A stretch of 64,000 nucleotides of DNA from Ligilactobacillus apodemi DSM 16634 = JCM 16172 (GCF_001434405.1 NZ_AZFT01000053.1:248001-312000), one strand, 5' to 3'. Counted from the stretch's first letter, positions 37,029 through 44,154 are shown. The notes: generated from the letters alone by a model not told the origin. Numbers and translations are program-made.

Positions 37029-38192
37029 ATGAACTTTATTGTCACATCACCCCATTTTCCAGAAAATTTTGAAAATTTTTCAGTGCGCTTAGCTGCAAAT
37101 GGAATCACCACGCTTGGAATCGGGGATGAAGAGTATCAAAATTTAAGTGTAAATTTGCGCGAAGCATTGACAGAGTATTACAAAGTTAATGATATGGAAA
37201 ATTATGAAGAAATGTATCGGGCAGTAGCGTATTTTGCCTTTAAGTATGGTAAGATCGACCGATTGGAATCTCAAAATGAGCACTGGCTTTTCCAAGATGC
37301 TAGACTGCGCACTGATTTTAATATCCCTGGTTATAAATTGGCGGATATTGATGTCATTAAATATAAATCGAAAATGAAAGAAGTCTTTAAAAAGCATCAT
37401 ATTCCCGTTGCGGCAGGAGCAGCTTTTAAAACCGATAAAGAAGCTAAAAAATTATTGAAAAAATTTGACTATCCCGTTATTATCAAACCCGACTCTGGGG
37501 TAGGTGCGAGTGATACTTATAAGATCACCAGTGAAGCTGATTTTGCCGACTTTTTACAAAAGAAACGGTCAAATGTTGCTTATTTTATGGAAGAATTTAT
37601 CGAAGGTGATATCATAACTTTTGATGGTTTGACTGATCAAAATGGTAAGATCGTTTTTTATTCATCTTTAGTATACATGGAACCAGCACTAGAAACGGTA
37701 AACCGTGGCGGTGACATGTATTATTATGAGACACGTGATATTTCAAAAGATCTTTACGAATATGGGGTAAAGAGCGTGGCAGCTTTTGATGTGCGAGAGC
37801 GTTTCTTTCATTTTGAATTCTTCCGTACAAAAGATGGCAAATTGTACGCCTTAGAATTAAATTGTCGTCCTCCAGGTGGTGCTTCGATCGATCTGATGAA
37901 TCATGCGCATGAATTAGATCTATTTGATGAGTATGCGCATATCGTTAAAGAAAATAAATTTTATAGGACCAATGACTGTTATTACTATAGTGTATATATT
38001 TCACGCAATAACAAGCGCACATATCGGTATGATGAAGAAATGATCAAGGAAAAATATGGATATGCGTTAAAGGATATCCAAACTGTTCCGGGGGTTTTTG
38101 CCGAAGTTATGGGTGATATTGGTTATATTTTCAACACTAAAACGAAATCAGAACTTTTAAAGATCGTTGATTTTGTTAGTCAAGTCAAATAA
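37029..38192 (+). CDS. ATP-grasp ligase (carboxylate-amine/thiol ligase type)
   Basis: 387 aa ATP-dependent ligase of the carbamoyl-phosphate-synthase-like ATP-grasp group. It has a Rossmann-like N-terminal domain (about 1-100), FDYPVIIKPDSGVGASDTYKI with the ATP-binding Lys (about 145), FMEEFIEGDIITFDGL (about 182) and metal-binding ALELNCRPPGGASIDLMN (about 275). It joins a carboxylate (via acyl phosphate) to an amine or similar acceptor. The substrate is unknown. RBS AAAGGAAG precedes ATG 37029. It is cotranscribed with the esterase upstream. Confidence 0.85.
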   Translation: MNFIVTSPHFPENFENFSVRLAANGITTLGIGDEEYQNLSVNLREALTEYYKVNDMENYEEMYRAVAYFAFKYGKIDRLESQNEHWLFQDARLRTDFNIPGYKLADIDVIKYKSKMKEVFKKHHIPVAAGAAFKTDKEAKKLLKKFDYPVIIKPDSGVGASDTYKITSEADFADFLQKKRSNVAYFMEEFIEGDIITFDGLTDQNGKIVFYSSLVYMEPALETVNRGGDMYYYETRDISKDLYEYGVKSVAAFDVRERFFHFEFFRTKDGKLYALELNCRPPGGASIDLMNHAHELDLFDEYAHIVKENKFYRTNDCYYYSVYISRNNKRTYRYDEEMIKEKYGYALKDIQTVPGVFAEVMGDIGYIFNTKTKSELLKIVDFVSQVK

Positions 38193-38196
38193 AAAC

Positions 38197-38214
38197 GAGG
38201 CTGTGATACAAGTC
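38197..38214 (+). repeat. Short intergenic repeat, copy 1
   Basis: GAGGCTGTGATACAAGTC matches, with three changes, a minus-strand copy at 51372-51389 (GTGGCTGTGACATAAGTC). These lie at the left and right edges of the accessory island. Confidence 0.4.
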
Positions 38215-38274
38215 TCTATATAAATGGCAGCCAAGTCCGCTGTCTTATTTGGAAATGCTGATCAACTAAATCCT

Positions 38275-38320
38275 GCTTTGCAAGTGCTAAATCCTGTATG
38301 GCACTTGCAGAGCTTTTTTT
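38275..38320 (+). terminator. Terminator of the esterase/ATP-grasp operon
   Basis: TGCAAGTGC pairs with GCACTTGCA, loop TAAATCCTGTATG, then AGAGC and seven T. Confidence 0.8.
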
Positions 38321-38356
38321 GTTGCCTTAAGCTTAGGGCAAAAAGGGGATGAAAAA

Positions 38357-39283
38357 ATGATCGAAGTCAAAAACGCGACACTACAGTATACAACTTTTAA
38401 GCGATCACAGGGTTTAAAAGGGGTCATGCATGATTTTTTCAAGCGATCGGTCATTCAGGTCGAGGCACTATCTGACATTTCATTAACGATCAATGAAGGG
38501 GAAATGATAGGTTTGATCGGCAGAAATGGAGCTGGAAAAACAACATTGATCAAATTATTGACCGGAATATTGCCTTTAAGGCAAGGAGAGATAAAGATCG
38601 ATCAAATGTTGCCCTATCAAAGGGAAAAAGTGTTCCTAAAAAATATTGGTGTTTTATTGGGGCAAAGATCTCAGTTGATTTGGGATCTACCAGCGATCGA
38701 TACCTATGATATGTTGGCTGCCATTTACGAACTACCAAAGCAAATGTATAATGCTCGTTTAACTTGGTTGAGCGAACAATTGGAAGTAACTGAACTGTTA
38801 TACATTCCAGTACGTAAATTATCACTAGGTCAACGAGTGAAGTGTGAGTTGATCGCGGCTTTGCTACATCGACCGAAGTATTTGTTTTTAGATGAGCCCA
38901 CCTTAGGACTAGATTTTGTAACACAAAAGACTATTTATAAGATCTTGCGCCTTGAAAATCAGTATCACAAGACAACGATCATAACCACGTCGCACTATAT
39001 CAAAGATATTGAGCAATTAGCAGATAAAGTAATTATCTTAAACAAGGGAAAAATCATTTTTAATGACAAGTTAGAGCAGTTACCAAAAGAACTAACCACC
39101 GAAATTTTATTTGATATTGATTTCTTAAATTCAAAATCAGTGGAGAAAAAACTAACGTGTGCCCCAGATAAACTAAATGAAATTCTGGCTAAAATACCCG
39201 CAGAAAGAATTTTACGTGTCAGTCAAAGAGGTATGGAACTAGAAGAATTGATCCTGCAATTTATTAAAGGGGATAGTATATGA
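38357..39283 (+). CDS. ABC-2-type transporter ATP-binding protein
   Basis: 308 aa ATPase. It has Walker A GRNGAGKTT (about 56), Q-loop LLGQRSQLIWDLP (about 100), signature LSLGQRVKCEL (about 155), Walker B KYLFLDEPTLGLD (about 175) and the switch His in TTSHYIKDIE. The long N-terminal insert (KRSQGLKGVMHDFFKRS) is the COG4586-like subgroup that pairs with two DUF990-type permeases. It begins a tight three-gene operon (4-bp overlaps) leading to a precursor-like peptide and a YcaO enzyme, so it probably exports or confers immunity to that peptide. The start has GGGGATG upstream. Confidence 0.88.
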   Translation: MIEVKNATLQYTTFKRSQGLKGVMHDFFKRSVIQVEALSDISLTINEGEMIGLIGRNGAGKTTLIKLLTGILPLRQGEIKIDQMLPYQREKVFLKNIGVLLGQRSQLIWDLPAIDTYDMLAAIYELPKQMYNARLTWLSEQLEVTELLYIPVRKLSLGQRVKCELIAALLHRPKYLFLDEPTLGLDFVTQKTIYKILRLENQYHKTTIITTSHYIKDIEQLADKVIILNKGKIIFNDKLEQLPKELTTEILFDIDFLNSKSVEKKLTCAPDKLNEILAKIPAERILRVSQRGMELEELILQFIKGDSI

Positions 39284-40059
39284 AATACTTGTATGTTTTT
39301 TTAGCTAGTTTAAAAGCAAAATTGATCTATCGGACTAATATCGTACTAGAGTATGGGCTGACTATTTTGCAGGTAGGAGTTAGTATTTTTGTTTGGGAGG
39401 CGCTATATAGCCAGAAAGCTTTGGTAGTTCCAAACTATAGTCTGGAAAAATTAAATGCCTACCTTTTTCTAGCCAATTTTTTAGCGCTGAGCTTTAGTGT
39501 TGCCCCAGCCTTTAGATTAGCGACGCAAATAAAATCGGGGCGCCTCTCAACGCTTCTTGAACGGCCTATTTCTTTATACGGTGAGCATCTGGCATATTTT
39601 ATAGGCGATCAGTTTCTAGGTATAGTGATAAATTTATGCTTAGTAGTATATTTTGGGTCTTTATCGGGAATTTCAGTATTAATGTTACTTCTCTTAGTAA
39701 TATATCTGGCTTTTGCAGGCGTAATGTTTTTTTCTTTGATGATGATCTTAGGAATGCTGGCGTTTTGGTTGATCGAATTATGGCCACTGCGTTCATTTGT
39801 GACAGCGTGCTACTTATTATTTGGGGGACGTTACTTTCCGTTGTCACATTTACCTAACAAGTTTTTTATAGTAATTCAATATAATCCTTTTTCTCTAGTT
39901 ACTGACATACCAGCGCGCTTTTTAACTGTTGGTCTGTCTGGATATGAATTGATGCAATACTTAATTGTTACGCTTGGATGGACATTCATATTTTTAGTGA
40001 TATATAGGCTTATTTTAAAGCATGGATTACGTCTATATGAAGGAGTCGAGAGTATATGA
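39280..40059 (+). CDS. ABC-2 family permease (DUF990-like), first
   Basis: 259 aa integral membrane protein with about six hydrophobic helices. It starts MKYLYVFLASLKAKLIYRTN and includes the GRLSTLLERPISLYGEHL loop typical of COG4587/COG3694-type permeases. ATG overlaps the ATPase stop by 4 bp (ATGA), and the next permease overlaps in the same way. Together they should form a heterodimeric exporter. Confidence 0.82.
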   Translation: MKYLYVFLASLKAKLIYRTNIVLEYGLTILQVGVSIFVWEALYSQKALVVPNYSLEKLNAYLFLANFLALSFSVAPAFRLATQIKSGRLSTLLERPISLYGEHLAYFIGDQFLGIVINLCLVVYFGSLSGISVLMLLLLVIYLAFAGVMFFSLMMILGMLAFWLIELWPLRSFVTACYLLFGGRYFPLSHLPNKFFIVIQYNPFSLVTDIPARFLTVGLSGYELMQYLIVTLGWTFIFLVIYRLILKHGLRLYEGVESI

Positions 40060-40826
40060 TGCGTGTGTTAAGCTGTGCTTGGGATAAAAGTCTTAAACAG
40101 TTTATGATCTATCGAGCAACAGGGTGGTTAACTTTTTTGTTAGCAATTATTTTCTATGCAATAGAGTATGTAACAGGATATGTATATTTTTCGAGCAATA
40201 CGTCGGTAAATGGTTGGGATCGTACTGATTATTTAGTATTAGTGACGGGTATATCAGTTATGGTGTCGGCTTACAACTTTATATTTATTTTGGGTCATGA
40301 AGAACTAAGCGAGCTAATTGTTGATGGGGGCTTGGATAGTTTATTGCTCAAACCATTAGATCCGTACTGGTCGGTGATGTTAGTTGGTTTTGATATGCCT
40401 AGCTTGATAGAGTTAGTTGTTACAACAGCGGTATTTATTTATTTGCTCCAGAATTATACTTTAGGGATCATAAAAGTTTTTATGATCATATGGGCTCTGA
40501 TCATGGGTGTAATGATGATCTTTTTATTGAATAGGATATGCATATGTTTTAATTTTTGGCTAGCTAAAGCAAGTTCATTAGGTGGTGTGATAGAAGACTT
40601 AACGAGTATGCTCAGTAGACCAAAAGTGTTTTTTCCGACTATTATTCAGTTAGTTTTTACATTTGTAGTTCCTGTACTAACAGTCACTAATATGCCGGTC
40701 GAAATTATAAAAGGGGATGGTAGTGTTAAAGAACTTGTGTATTTCTCGATCGCCTGTGTAGCGCTATATTACTTATCGCGTTATGAGTGGAACCAAGGGA
40801 TGAAGAATTACTATTCTGCAAATTAA
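40056..40826 (+). CDS. ABC-2 family permease (DUF990-like), second
   Basis: 256 aa, about six membrane helices. The loop DGGLDSLLLKPLDPYWSVML is the counterpart of the RPIS loop in the first permease, and both are diagnostic of this permease pair. The 3' end is 14 bp before the start of a 52-aa peptide gene, implying one operon. Confidence 0.82.
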   Translation: MMRVLSCAWDKSLKQFMIYRATGWLTFLLAIIFYAIEYVTGYVYFSSNTSVNGWDRTDYLVLVTGISVMVSAYNFIFILGHEELSELIVDGGLDSLLLKPLDPYWSVMLVGFDMPSLIELVVTTAVFIYLLQNYTLGIIKVFMIIWALIMGVMMIFLLNRICICFNFWLAKASSLGGVIEDLTSMLSRPKVFFPTIIQLVFTFVVPVLTVTNMPVEIIKGDGSVKELVYFSIACVALYYLSRYEWNQGMKNYYSAN

Positions 40827-40840
40827 AGGAGGTGATAAAT

Positions 40841-40999
40841 ATGGGCTCAGCAAGGACAGAAATCAATGGTAAACGCATCGGACGTGGCTTTGCATCTTTG
40901 TCAGACAAGCAAAAGCAATTTTTTGAAATGCTAGAGAATAAAAAATGTGTAAGCCTAAATGATCTGATGGTAAGCGGTGCAAAAGTTGTTAAGTATTAG
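40841..40999 (+). CDS. Candidate RiPP precursor peptide
   Basis: 52 aa with the consensus ribosome binding site AAAGGAGGTGAT 5 bp upstream, the strongest in the region. The N-terminal part is basic (EINGKRIGRG), the middle is a predicted helix (SDKQKQFFEMLENK), and the end is CVSLNDLMVSGAKVVKY. There is no double-glycine or signal peptide. Only one Cys and few Ser/Thr are in the C-terminal half, so a heavily azole-modified product is unlikely. The case for a precursor rests on size, position between a dedicated exporter and a YcaO gene, RBS strength, and the attenuator directly behind it. It could instead be a small regulatory protein. Confidence 0.5.
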   Translation: MGSARTEINGKRIGRGFASLSDKQKQFFEMLENKKCVSLNDLMVSGAKVVKY

Positions 41000-41005
41000 T
41001 GTTTT

Positions 41006-41040
41006 AAAGCTCGTAACAAGTTTTGTTACGAGCTTTTATA
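41006..41040 (+). terminator. Attenuator between peptide and YcaO gene
   Basis: Perfect 14-bp stem, AAAGCTCGTAACAA (41006-41019) with TTGTTACGAGCTTT (41023-41036), loop GTT, ending in a short T tract. It lies 7 bp after the peptide stop and 22 bp before the YcaO start, so most transcripts would stop after the peptide. Confidence 0.9.
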
Positions 41041-41057
41041 AATTAGGGGGAATAAAG

Positions 41058-42241
41058 ATGCTTAATATTGAGAGAGAATTTTCGACGGAAGAAGCTAAGA
41101 ACTTTGCCCTAAATTGGGTAAAAGAACAAGGTTATACATACGAGGAACAAGAATTTAGCACAAATGATCATAAGTTTAAAATTTATCGTGGAATTTTAAA
41201 AAAAGGAAGGAAGTAATTGCGGTTGGTAATGGAAAAGGATTAGGCGACGAACCATTAGTGGGTGCAATATTTGAAACGATTGAACACTTTTACTATAATT
41301 CGCAAAGGCATAGAGAACAGATAATTTTTTCGGCGCAGAACTTAAAAAGACAACTGAAATCTTTAGGAGTCAATAGCTATCCTATAAACCTGTTACATAG
41401 ACAATCAGCTTACGTGCAAGTTGATAAATTTTTAGGGATAAATAACAATGAAAGCTTTTATTATCCATGTGTATTGAATGATGTAAATTTTAAAGATAAT
41501 AATGACGATAGTGATATATCTGGCTATAGATCAGACAATGGTTATGCTATTGGGGCAACAAAAAAAGAGGCGGTACTACATGCATTAAATGAAGTTATAG
41601 AACGTGATTCTATTTCAAAAGTATTAATAAGATATGGTTTGGGAATTTATGATGATTGTGATTGTTGGGAGGTTGATAAGAAAACATTACCATATAATAT
41701 TAGAGTATTAATAGGGTCAATTGAGGCAACATCTGGTACAGAAGTTAGATTAATTAGAATACACAATGTTTATTCTATACCTACGATACTATGTGTATCT
41801 AAAGGTAAAAAATGGAAATATCCATTATATGGAGCAGGAACATCTTTAGATTTAGAGTATGCAACAATCAGAGCAGTAACAGAATTACTGCAACTAATAT
41901 TATTATTTGGTAAAGAAGACCAATTATTATTTGAGAGATTAGATAAACAATGGAAAGAATATAACTTAATTAAAATAATGCTAAGGTTTGAATTTTTAAG
42001 TAATAGACCAATAAGAAATTGGAATTATAGGAAAGGTAAGAAATTTCACAAAAATGTTGATGGATTGATAGCAGAAGAGGTTAGTAAACTGAAAAGATGT
42101 AAAAGAAGGACTTACGTGAGGGATATTTATGAAGGAAATGGAGTATATGTTGTTCAAGTAATAGTTCCGGGAACGGAGTTGTTTAACTTAATTTTAGAAG
42201 GTTCAGTGTTATTGCCTTGTAATTATTATGGAGAGCAATGA
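41058..42241 (+). pseudogene. YcaO-domain enzyme, frame interrupted at an A7 tract
   Basis: YcaO enzymes use ATP to activate peptide backbone amides (azoline, thioamide or amidine formation). ATG 41058 (AGGGGG 7 bp upstream) opens 52 codons. The remaining frame, read as 327 codons from GTG 41258, in fact runs back to 41180 without a stop. A -1 shift at AAAAAAA (41198-41204) joins FKIYRGILKK to RKEVIAVGNGKGLGDEPLVG, giving 394 aa, a normal YcaO size. ATP motifs are GAIFETIEHF, then GATKKEAVLHALNEVIERDS, then ATIRAVTELLQ. The C-terminus lacks the PxPxP tail of azoline YcaOs. No E1-like or TfuA partner is visible. Codon use (AGA, ATA) is far more AT-rich than the neighbours. Confidence 0.75.
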
Positions 42242-42315
42242 AGAAAAATTCATTCAAAATATTTTACCCACGGGGATAGTTTTGCGTTAAAATTACGCTA
42301 AAGGGGGAATGAAAA

Positions 42316-42978
42316 ATGGAGGTTATGTATTTTGTACCGACAGCACCTTTAGATTCAAATGCCAAGTTAAAAGATTATCTGGCGAAAGTACCTTGTTGTG
42401 ATGAACTTCAGGCTTTAGAGAAGACGTCAGCGCAAGTCTGGATCGTAGTTTTGACCCAGAAGTTGTGCCAACAGACTTTGGCAACCTGTAAGTTACGTCA
42501 GCAGTTGGATCCAAGTCAAAAATTTATTTTCTTAGTTGATCAAAAAGAGCTTTGCTATTGGATGTATCGCTATCAATTACAGGTAACTGCAGTTATTTTT
42601 TGTTATGCTAAAACATGGTATCAAGAATTGATGGCTGCATTGCAAGAGCTTGAGAAAGCTACGGAGCTTTGCTTTAAAAGCAGGGGGAAAGTCATCAAAG
42701 TCGAGCTTGAACAGATCTGTTATGTGGAGTCGCATTGCTCTAATACACATGCTGCTGTTTTGTGGCTTATGGATAAACGATCGCTCCAAGTCCCTAAGAA
42801 TTTGCGTATTTTAGAAAAAGAAAATCCTCGTCTCTGGCGCAGTCATCAGAGTTATCTCCTTAACCCGGGAAATGTCTATATGTTAGATAAGTTGAACGCT
42901 ACTGCGACCTTTGTTAATGGTCTGAAATGTCCGATCTCACGTCAAAAATTCAAGACTCTAGCCGAACGTTTTGCGTAA
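42316..42978 (+). CDS. LytTR-family regulator with degenerate receiver
   Basis: 220 aa. The C-terminal LytTR DNA-binding domain (about 120-218; ICYVESHCSNTHAAVLW, RSHQSYLLNP, CPISRQKFKTL) is very close to that of the ComE-like regulator at 44942. The N-terminal half is receiver-sized but lacks acidic phospho-acceptor residues: where the other regulator has YFLDLEL this one has WIVVLTQ. It should bind the same kind of repeats but cannot be switched by phosphorylation in the usual way. ATG has AAAGGGGG 9 bp upstream. A terminator follows. Confidence 0.8.
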   Translation: MEVMYFVPTAPLDSNAKLKDYLAKVPCCDELQALEKTSAQVWIVVLTQKLCQQTLATCKLRQQLDPSQKFIFLVDQKELCYWMYRYQLQVTAVIFCYAKTWYQELMAALQELEKATELCFKSRGKVIKVELEQICYVESHCSNTHAAVLWLMDKRSLQVPKNLRILEKENPRLWRSHQSYLLNPGNVYMLDKLNATATFVNGLKCPISRQKFKTLAERFA

Positions 42979-43046
42979 ATTAGCAGGTCTTTATCCACAT
43001 AGTAATAGCCAACTGTATCAATTGCTTAAATATATCCATATACATT

Positions 43047-43088
43047 AAAAGGGATGCACTAGCTTAGTTGCTGGTATATCCCTTTTTG
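43047..43088 (+). terminator. Terminator after the LytTR regulator
   Basis: AAAAGGGAT pairs with ATCCCTTTT, enclosing a CTAGC/GCTGG-type inner helix, then T. Confidence 0.75.
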
Positions 43089-43122
43089 ATTATTCTACTG
43101 GCATAAGCCAAGAATAAAGTGC

Positions 43123-43151
43123 TTGTTTTTATATGAAATGTAATACATAAT
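43123..43151 (+). promoter_or_regulatory. Candidate promoter of the small toxin mRNA
   Basis: TTGTTT and CATAAT are separated by 17 bp. A TTGACA at 43153 has no matching -10. Transcription from here would include two leader hairpins. Confidence 0.4.
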
Positions 43152-43167
43152 ATTGACATAGTCACGA

Positions 43168-43225
43168 GTTAGGACTTGCAAACCTAACAAGTGGCTTAGT
43201 GGGAATTATTAAGGCTTGGCCACTT
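43168..43225 (+). other. Two hairpins in the toxin mRNA leader
   Basis: GTTAGG/CCTAAC (43168-43187) and AAGTGGC/GCCACTT (43189-43225) lie back to back upstream of the small peptide. Structured 5' leaders are usual for type I toxin mRNAs. Confidence 0.5.
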
Positions 43226-43292
43226 CTCAATTACTAAACCGCGCGGAGGGAGGCTAAAGTTATGATAATTCGGATAGGCTGGAGGTTCCACG

Positions 43293-43421
43293 GTGTTAAT
43301 CGTTGCTATTATCTCAGTAGCACCGCCTTTAATACTCAGTTTAGCAAGACTGGTAATAAACGTAGCGCGTGCCTATTGGATAATAAAAAAAGCTAATCAC
43401 GATTTTAACAATCGCGACTAG
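43293..43421 (+). CDS. Small hydrophobic peptide, type I toxin-like
   Basis: 42 aa from GTG 43293 with GGAGG 8 bp upstream: MLIVAIISVAPPLILSLARL, then VINVARAYWIIKKANHDF and a polar end. It is one membrane helix followed by a basic/polar tail, the architecture of Fst/TxpA-type toxins. It is flanked by a structured leader and by a convergent antisense RNA whose terminator lies over its last codons. A different frame from ATG 43262 (45 codons) is polar and less likely. Toxicity is inferred. Confidence 0.5.
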   Translation: MLIVAIISVAPPLILSLARLVINVARAYWIIKKANHDFNNRD

Positions 43422-43489
43422 CTAGGAAACTTTAAGCCTTAAACCACGCTTGGCGCTAAGTAGTTGCAGCTACTTAGTGCCTTTTTTCA
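43385..43489 (-). ncRNA. Convergent antisense RNA (candidate type I antitoxin)
   Basis: Minus-strand promoter TTGCAT-17 bp-TATACT (plus positions 43519-43524 and 43496-43501) predicts a start near 43489. A terminator with 13 bp stem (two G-U pairs) and seven U ends at 43385. The roughly 105-nt RNA would be fully complementary to the 3' end of the toxin mRNA, including its own terminator stem and the toxin stop codon. Confidence 0.55.
43452..43487 (+). terminator. Terminator of the small toxin mRNA
   Basis: GGCGCTAAGTAG pairs with CTACTTAGTGCC (one G-T) around TTGCAG, followed by six T. Confidence 0.85.
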
Positions 43490-43540
43490 TACTCAAGTAT
43501 ATTATATTTAATATACGAATGCAAGTAAGGAGTTACACTA

Positions 43541-43729
43541 ATGACAATGAAAACGACCAAGGCGCAACGTGATGCTTCCAACCGTTGGAACGAAAAGAAC
43601 AAGGAACGCAAATACTATCTTGCTAAAAGATCCATGGCACGCAGTTACTGCAGAGTAGCCACCAAGGAAGACTTAGAAGCATTGATCACGTTTGCTAATG
43701 AGAAACTAGCCGAACGCTTTCCAAAATAA
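43541..43729 (+). CDS. Small conserved hypothetical protein
   Basis: 62 aa, highly basic and helical: KTTKAQRDASNRWNEKNKER at the start and EDLEALITFANEKLAERF at the end. Proteins with this KxQxxAxxRWxEKNKE pattern are common in Firmicutes accessory regions and have no known role. AAGGAG lies 8 bp upstream of ATG. It is divergent from the antisense RNA promoter. I see no enzymatic motif. Confidence 0.7.
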   Translation: MTMKTTKAQRDASNRWNEKNKERKYYLAKRSMARSYCRVATKEDLEALITFANEKLAERFPK

Positions 43730-43731
43730 GC

Positions 43732-43793
43732 AAAAAGCCCTCTGCACGATCGTAAGAGCCTTCTTAGCAAGTTCCACCTTTGGAACTCATGTT
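43732..43793 (-). ncRNA. Candidate small RNA unit C
   Basis: Minus-strand extended -10 TGATATAAT (plus 43800-43805) predicts a start near 43793. The 60-nt transcript contains hairpin AGTTCC/GGAACT and ends with an imperfect GGCTCT/AGAGGGC stem and TTTTT at 43732. Just upstream of the promoter is a 37-bp dyad (43816-43852). Confidence 0.4.
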
Positions 43794-43815
43794 AAACGTA
43801 TTATATCACGTCTCA

Positions 43816-43852
43816 GGGATGCACGTTGTCCAATTGTGGACGATCACATCCC
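43816..43852. promoter_or_regulatory. 37-bp dyad between small RNA units B and C
   Basis: GGGATG...CATCCC encloses GTCCA...TGGAC, forming a two-part perfect inverted repeat. It lies between the terminator of unit B and the -10 of unit C and has no T run on either strand, so an operator is more likely than a terminator. Confidence 0.4.
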
Positions 43853-43863
43853 AACGACGCAAA

Positions 43864-43940
43864 TAAAAACGCCTTGCACGATCGCAAGACGTCAAAGGAC
43901 TGTTTTATAAACATGGTAAAATAATCGATTGAGAAACCCT
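43864..43940 (-). ncRNA. Candidate small RNA unit B
   Basis: Minus-strand extended -10 TGCTATAAT (plus 43947-43952) predicts a start near 43940. It ends with CGTCTTGC/GCAAGGCG (8 bp, one G-U, loop GATCGT) and TTTTT. No open reading frame is evident in the 77 nt. Confidence 0.5.
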
Positions 43941-43967
43941 AACAGCATTATAGCATACATCAGAAAA

Positions 43968-44025
43968 TAAAAAAGTTTCCTAGCGCCCGTAGACGATCTA
44001 GGAAGTGGCTAGCCTTGTTTGATTG
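43968..44025 (-). ncRNA. Candidate small RNA unit A
   Basis: Minus-strand -10 TATACT with upstream TG (plus 44031-44036). It ends with perfect stem TTCCTAG/CTAGGAA and six U at 43969-43974. The promoter of unit B lies just after its terminator. Confidence 0.45.
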
Positions 44026-44054
44026 TTTTCAGTATATCATACCCAAGTAAAAAT

Positions 44055-44079
44055 AAAAAAAGCGCTGGAACTTCCAACG
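44055..44079 (-). terminator. Minus-strand terminator (fourth unit)
   Basis: On the minus strand CGTTGG/CCAGCG (one G-U), loop AAGTT, then seven U. It would end a transcript entering from the right. Its promoter was not identified. Confidence 0.55.
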
Positions 44080-44125
44080 TTTTAAATCATACACTATTCT
44101 AAACCACCTAGCCCGACTCTTTGGG

Positions 44126-44154
44126 GGTCTCTCTCAGGGTCTCCCCTAGGTCTC
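44126..44154 (+). repeat. Three GGTCTC direct repeats
   Basis: GGTCTC occurs at 44126, 44138 and 44149, about one helical turn apart. ACCTA/TAGGT and GGGG/CCCC in the same stretch could also form a hairpin before TTTTT. Function unknown. Confidence 0.35.

Noticed and set aside
40977-41057. N-terminal extension of the small frame before YcaO (MQKLLSISVLKLV...)
   Set aside because: It runs through the peptide 3' end and the attenuator hairpin, and a good ribosome site with ATG lies at 41058.
43153-43158. TTGACA as -35 of the toxin mRNA
   Set aside because: No -10-like hexamer occurs 15-19 bp downstream; the upstream TTGTTT-17-CATAAT is preferred.
43262-43398. 45-codon frame from ATG 43262 overlapping the toxin-like peptide
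   Set aside because: It is polar and lacks any motif; the overlapping GTG frame has better RBS spacing and a coherent membrane helix.
43740-43900. GCACGATCG repeats as a CRISPR array
   Set aside because: Only two close copies, each part of a terminator stem, without regular spacers or cas genes.
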